Shown here piece by piece: positions 9,566 to 10,077 of a stretch of 10,077 bases of DNA. The DNA is from Lobulomyces angularis (lineage: Eukaryota > Chytridiomycota > Chytridiomycetes > Lobulomycetales > Lobulomycetaceae): the NCBI GenBank assembly GCA_027604685.1, contig JADHYX010000595.1, positions 1-10,077 on the forward strand, in the 5' to 3' direction. Numbering within the stretch: position 1 is the first letter of the stretch; each line of letters begins with the position of its first letter. Below the pieces are notes generated by a model, which made no database searches, was not told the origin of the DNA, and saw only the letters and a list, made by a program, of their open reading frames with translations. A program made the translations under genes and the position numbers.

Positions 9566-9630
9566 TTACATGAATAATTAAAATACATAGCTATATGGAT
9601 AATTCAAATTTATGGTTTACATGAATAATT
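9566..9630 (+). repeat. Direct repeat pair, 14 bp, 51-bp period
   Basis: TTACATGAATAATT occurs exactly at 9566-9579 and again at 9617-9630, and both copies continue into similar AAATAC/GAATAC sequence. A looser related copy (ATGGATAATT) lies between them near 9595-9605. They may be upstream elements or a decayed tandem repeat. Confidence 0.55.
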
Positions 9631-9965
9631 GAATACTTTAAAAAATATAAATCATAAAATTTTTTTAAACGTTTTGAAGTTAATCTGGAGAAGATTAATG
9701 AAAAAAAAATACAGCGCAATAACTACAATCAAACTTTATCTATTAAACTATTACTCAAAATTTTTTCGAATGCAACACGAAATGGTAGTAGATTATAACA
9801 TAATTTTGGAAAAGAACCTTTTTCTGACTCAAGCTCACTTAACCTAACTACATCAGATATACTAAATGAAAAAAATGAATAACTTGGCCCAAAATATGTT
9901 TTTGCTCAAATTTAGTGCATGGACGTAGTTTTTTAACGTCTAACAAAAAACGAAATTAAATTTAA

Positions 9966-10077
9966 TGTTACACAATTATACCTCATACACCAGCACAATT
10001 TAAGGGCGAGAGTAGCGAAAACTACTCAGGAATAATTGGAATAATAGCTCTTAAGAATCTCGCAGGACGACCTTCAC
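9966..10077. other. GC-richer terminal segment, possible exon or repeat-element edge
   Basis: The last 112 bp are less AT-rich and less homopolymeric than the spacer before them. The plus strand has an open frame from 9966 to the window end, ending GRPS. The minus strand has an open frame from the edge to a TAG at 10024-10022 that reads EGRPARFLRAIIPIIPE. The segment begins TGTTAC, as many LTRs do, and has a 6-bp hairpin (GAGTAG/CTACTC, 10010-10027). I recognise no family. It could be the 3' end of a neighbouring minus-strand gene, a plus-strand exon, or the edge of a repeat. Confidence 0.3.

Larger units (their letters stand above)
9443..9965. other. SPAG16 upstream region, no gene recognised
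   Basis: These 523 bp lie upstream of the SPAG16 start and should contain its promoter. They are mostly AT-rich. A plus-strand frame at 9629-9847 (72 codons) and a minus-strand frame without a start codon, ending at a TGA at 9731-9729 (about 58 codons), overlap each other. Neither resembles a family I know, and frames of this length arise by chance in such sequence. A short inverted repeat, GACGT/ACGTC, lies at 9922-9940. No clear RFX X-box was found next to the start codon. Confidence 0.5.

Noticed and set aside
9629..9847. A 72-codon plus-strand frame starting with ATG.
   Set aside because: The product is a Lys/Asn/Leu-rich sequence without family features, and the frame overlaps a comparable open frame on the other strand. 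Such lengths are expected by chance at this base composition.
9729..9902. A minus-strand frame whose C-terminal part (LSELESEKGSFPKL) loosely recalls the N-terminus of AcnA/IRP-type aconitases.
   Set aside because: The frame stops at 9729 and only about 290 bp remain before SPAG16, so the enzyme cannot fit. The likeness is short and could be chance.
10000..10077. A possible small RNA (U6 snRNA or tRNA) at the right edge, suggested by a hairpin and an AATTGGAA stretch.
   Set aside because: The U6 ACAGAGA box is absent, there is no tRNA T-arm GTTCGAATC-like box, and no complete fold is visible.

Overview
The window is nuclear DNA from an AT-rich eukaryote with compact, intron-dense genes. Four protein genes can be rebuilt exon by exon from protein-family matches and GT...AG junctions. 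They contain 35 complete introns of 36 to 110 bp, and every junction restores the reading frame. The gene set points to a flagellated relative of the fungi. The NAD kinase is of the fungal POS5/UTR1 kind, and PF20/SPAG16 is a protein of the motile axoneme. An early-diverging zoosporic fungus (Rozella-like, aphelid or chytrid) fits best. This placement is an inference from remembered family sequences, not a search result.

Layout, left to right. (1) 17-988, plus: the C-terminal two thirds of an NAD kinase, cut by the left edge inside an intron. (2) 1210-1945, plus: a small three-exon Ctr-family copper transporter of 185 aa. (3) 2270-6791, plus: a complete 17-exon orthologue of C2CD5 (CDP138), 1216 aa. 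It has an N-terminal C2 domain with all five expected calcium-ligand aspartates, three YbjQ-like repeats, a four-cysteine zinc-ribbon-like motif and long disordered linkers. (4) 9442-6941, minus: a complete 13-exon orthologue of SPAG16/PF20, 617 aa. It has an acidic N-terminus, a coiled coil and a seven-bladed WD40 propeller. Genes 3 and 4 converge, with only 149 bp between their stop codons. (5) 9443-10077: about 635 bp with no gene I can support. It holds an AT-rich upstream region for SPAG16 with short direct repeats, then a terminal stretch of about 110 bp that is visibly richer in G and C and may belong to another gene or a repeat element beyond the edge.

The genes do not form an obvious pathway: NADP(H) supply, copper uptake, a calcium/membrane trafficking adaptor and a flagellar central-pair protein. 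I found no RNA gene, CRISPR array or recognisable transposon protein. The most notable points are the internal threefold repeat and missing Akt-type phosphosite in C2CD5, a 16-A run inside a C2CD5 coding exon, the unusual copper transporter with its first membrane helix split by an intron, and the unexplained right end.
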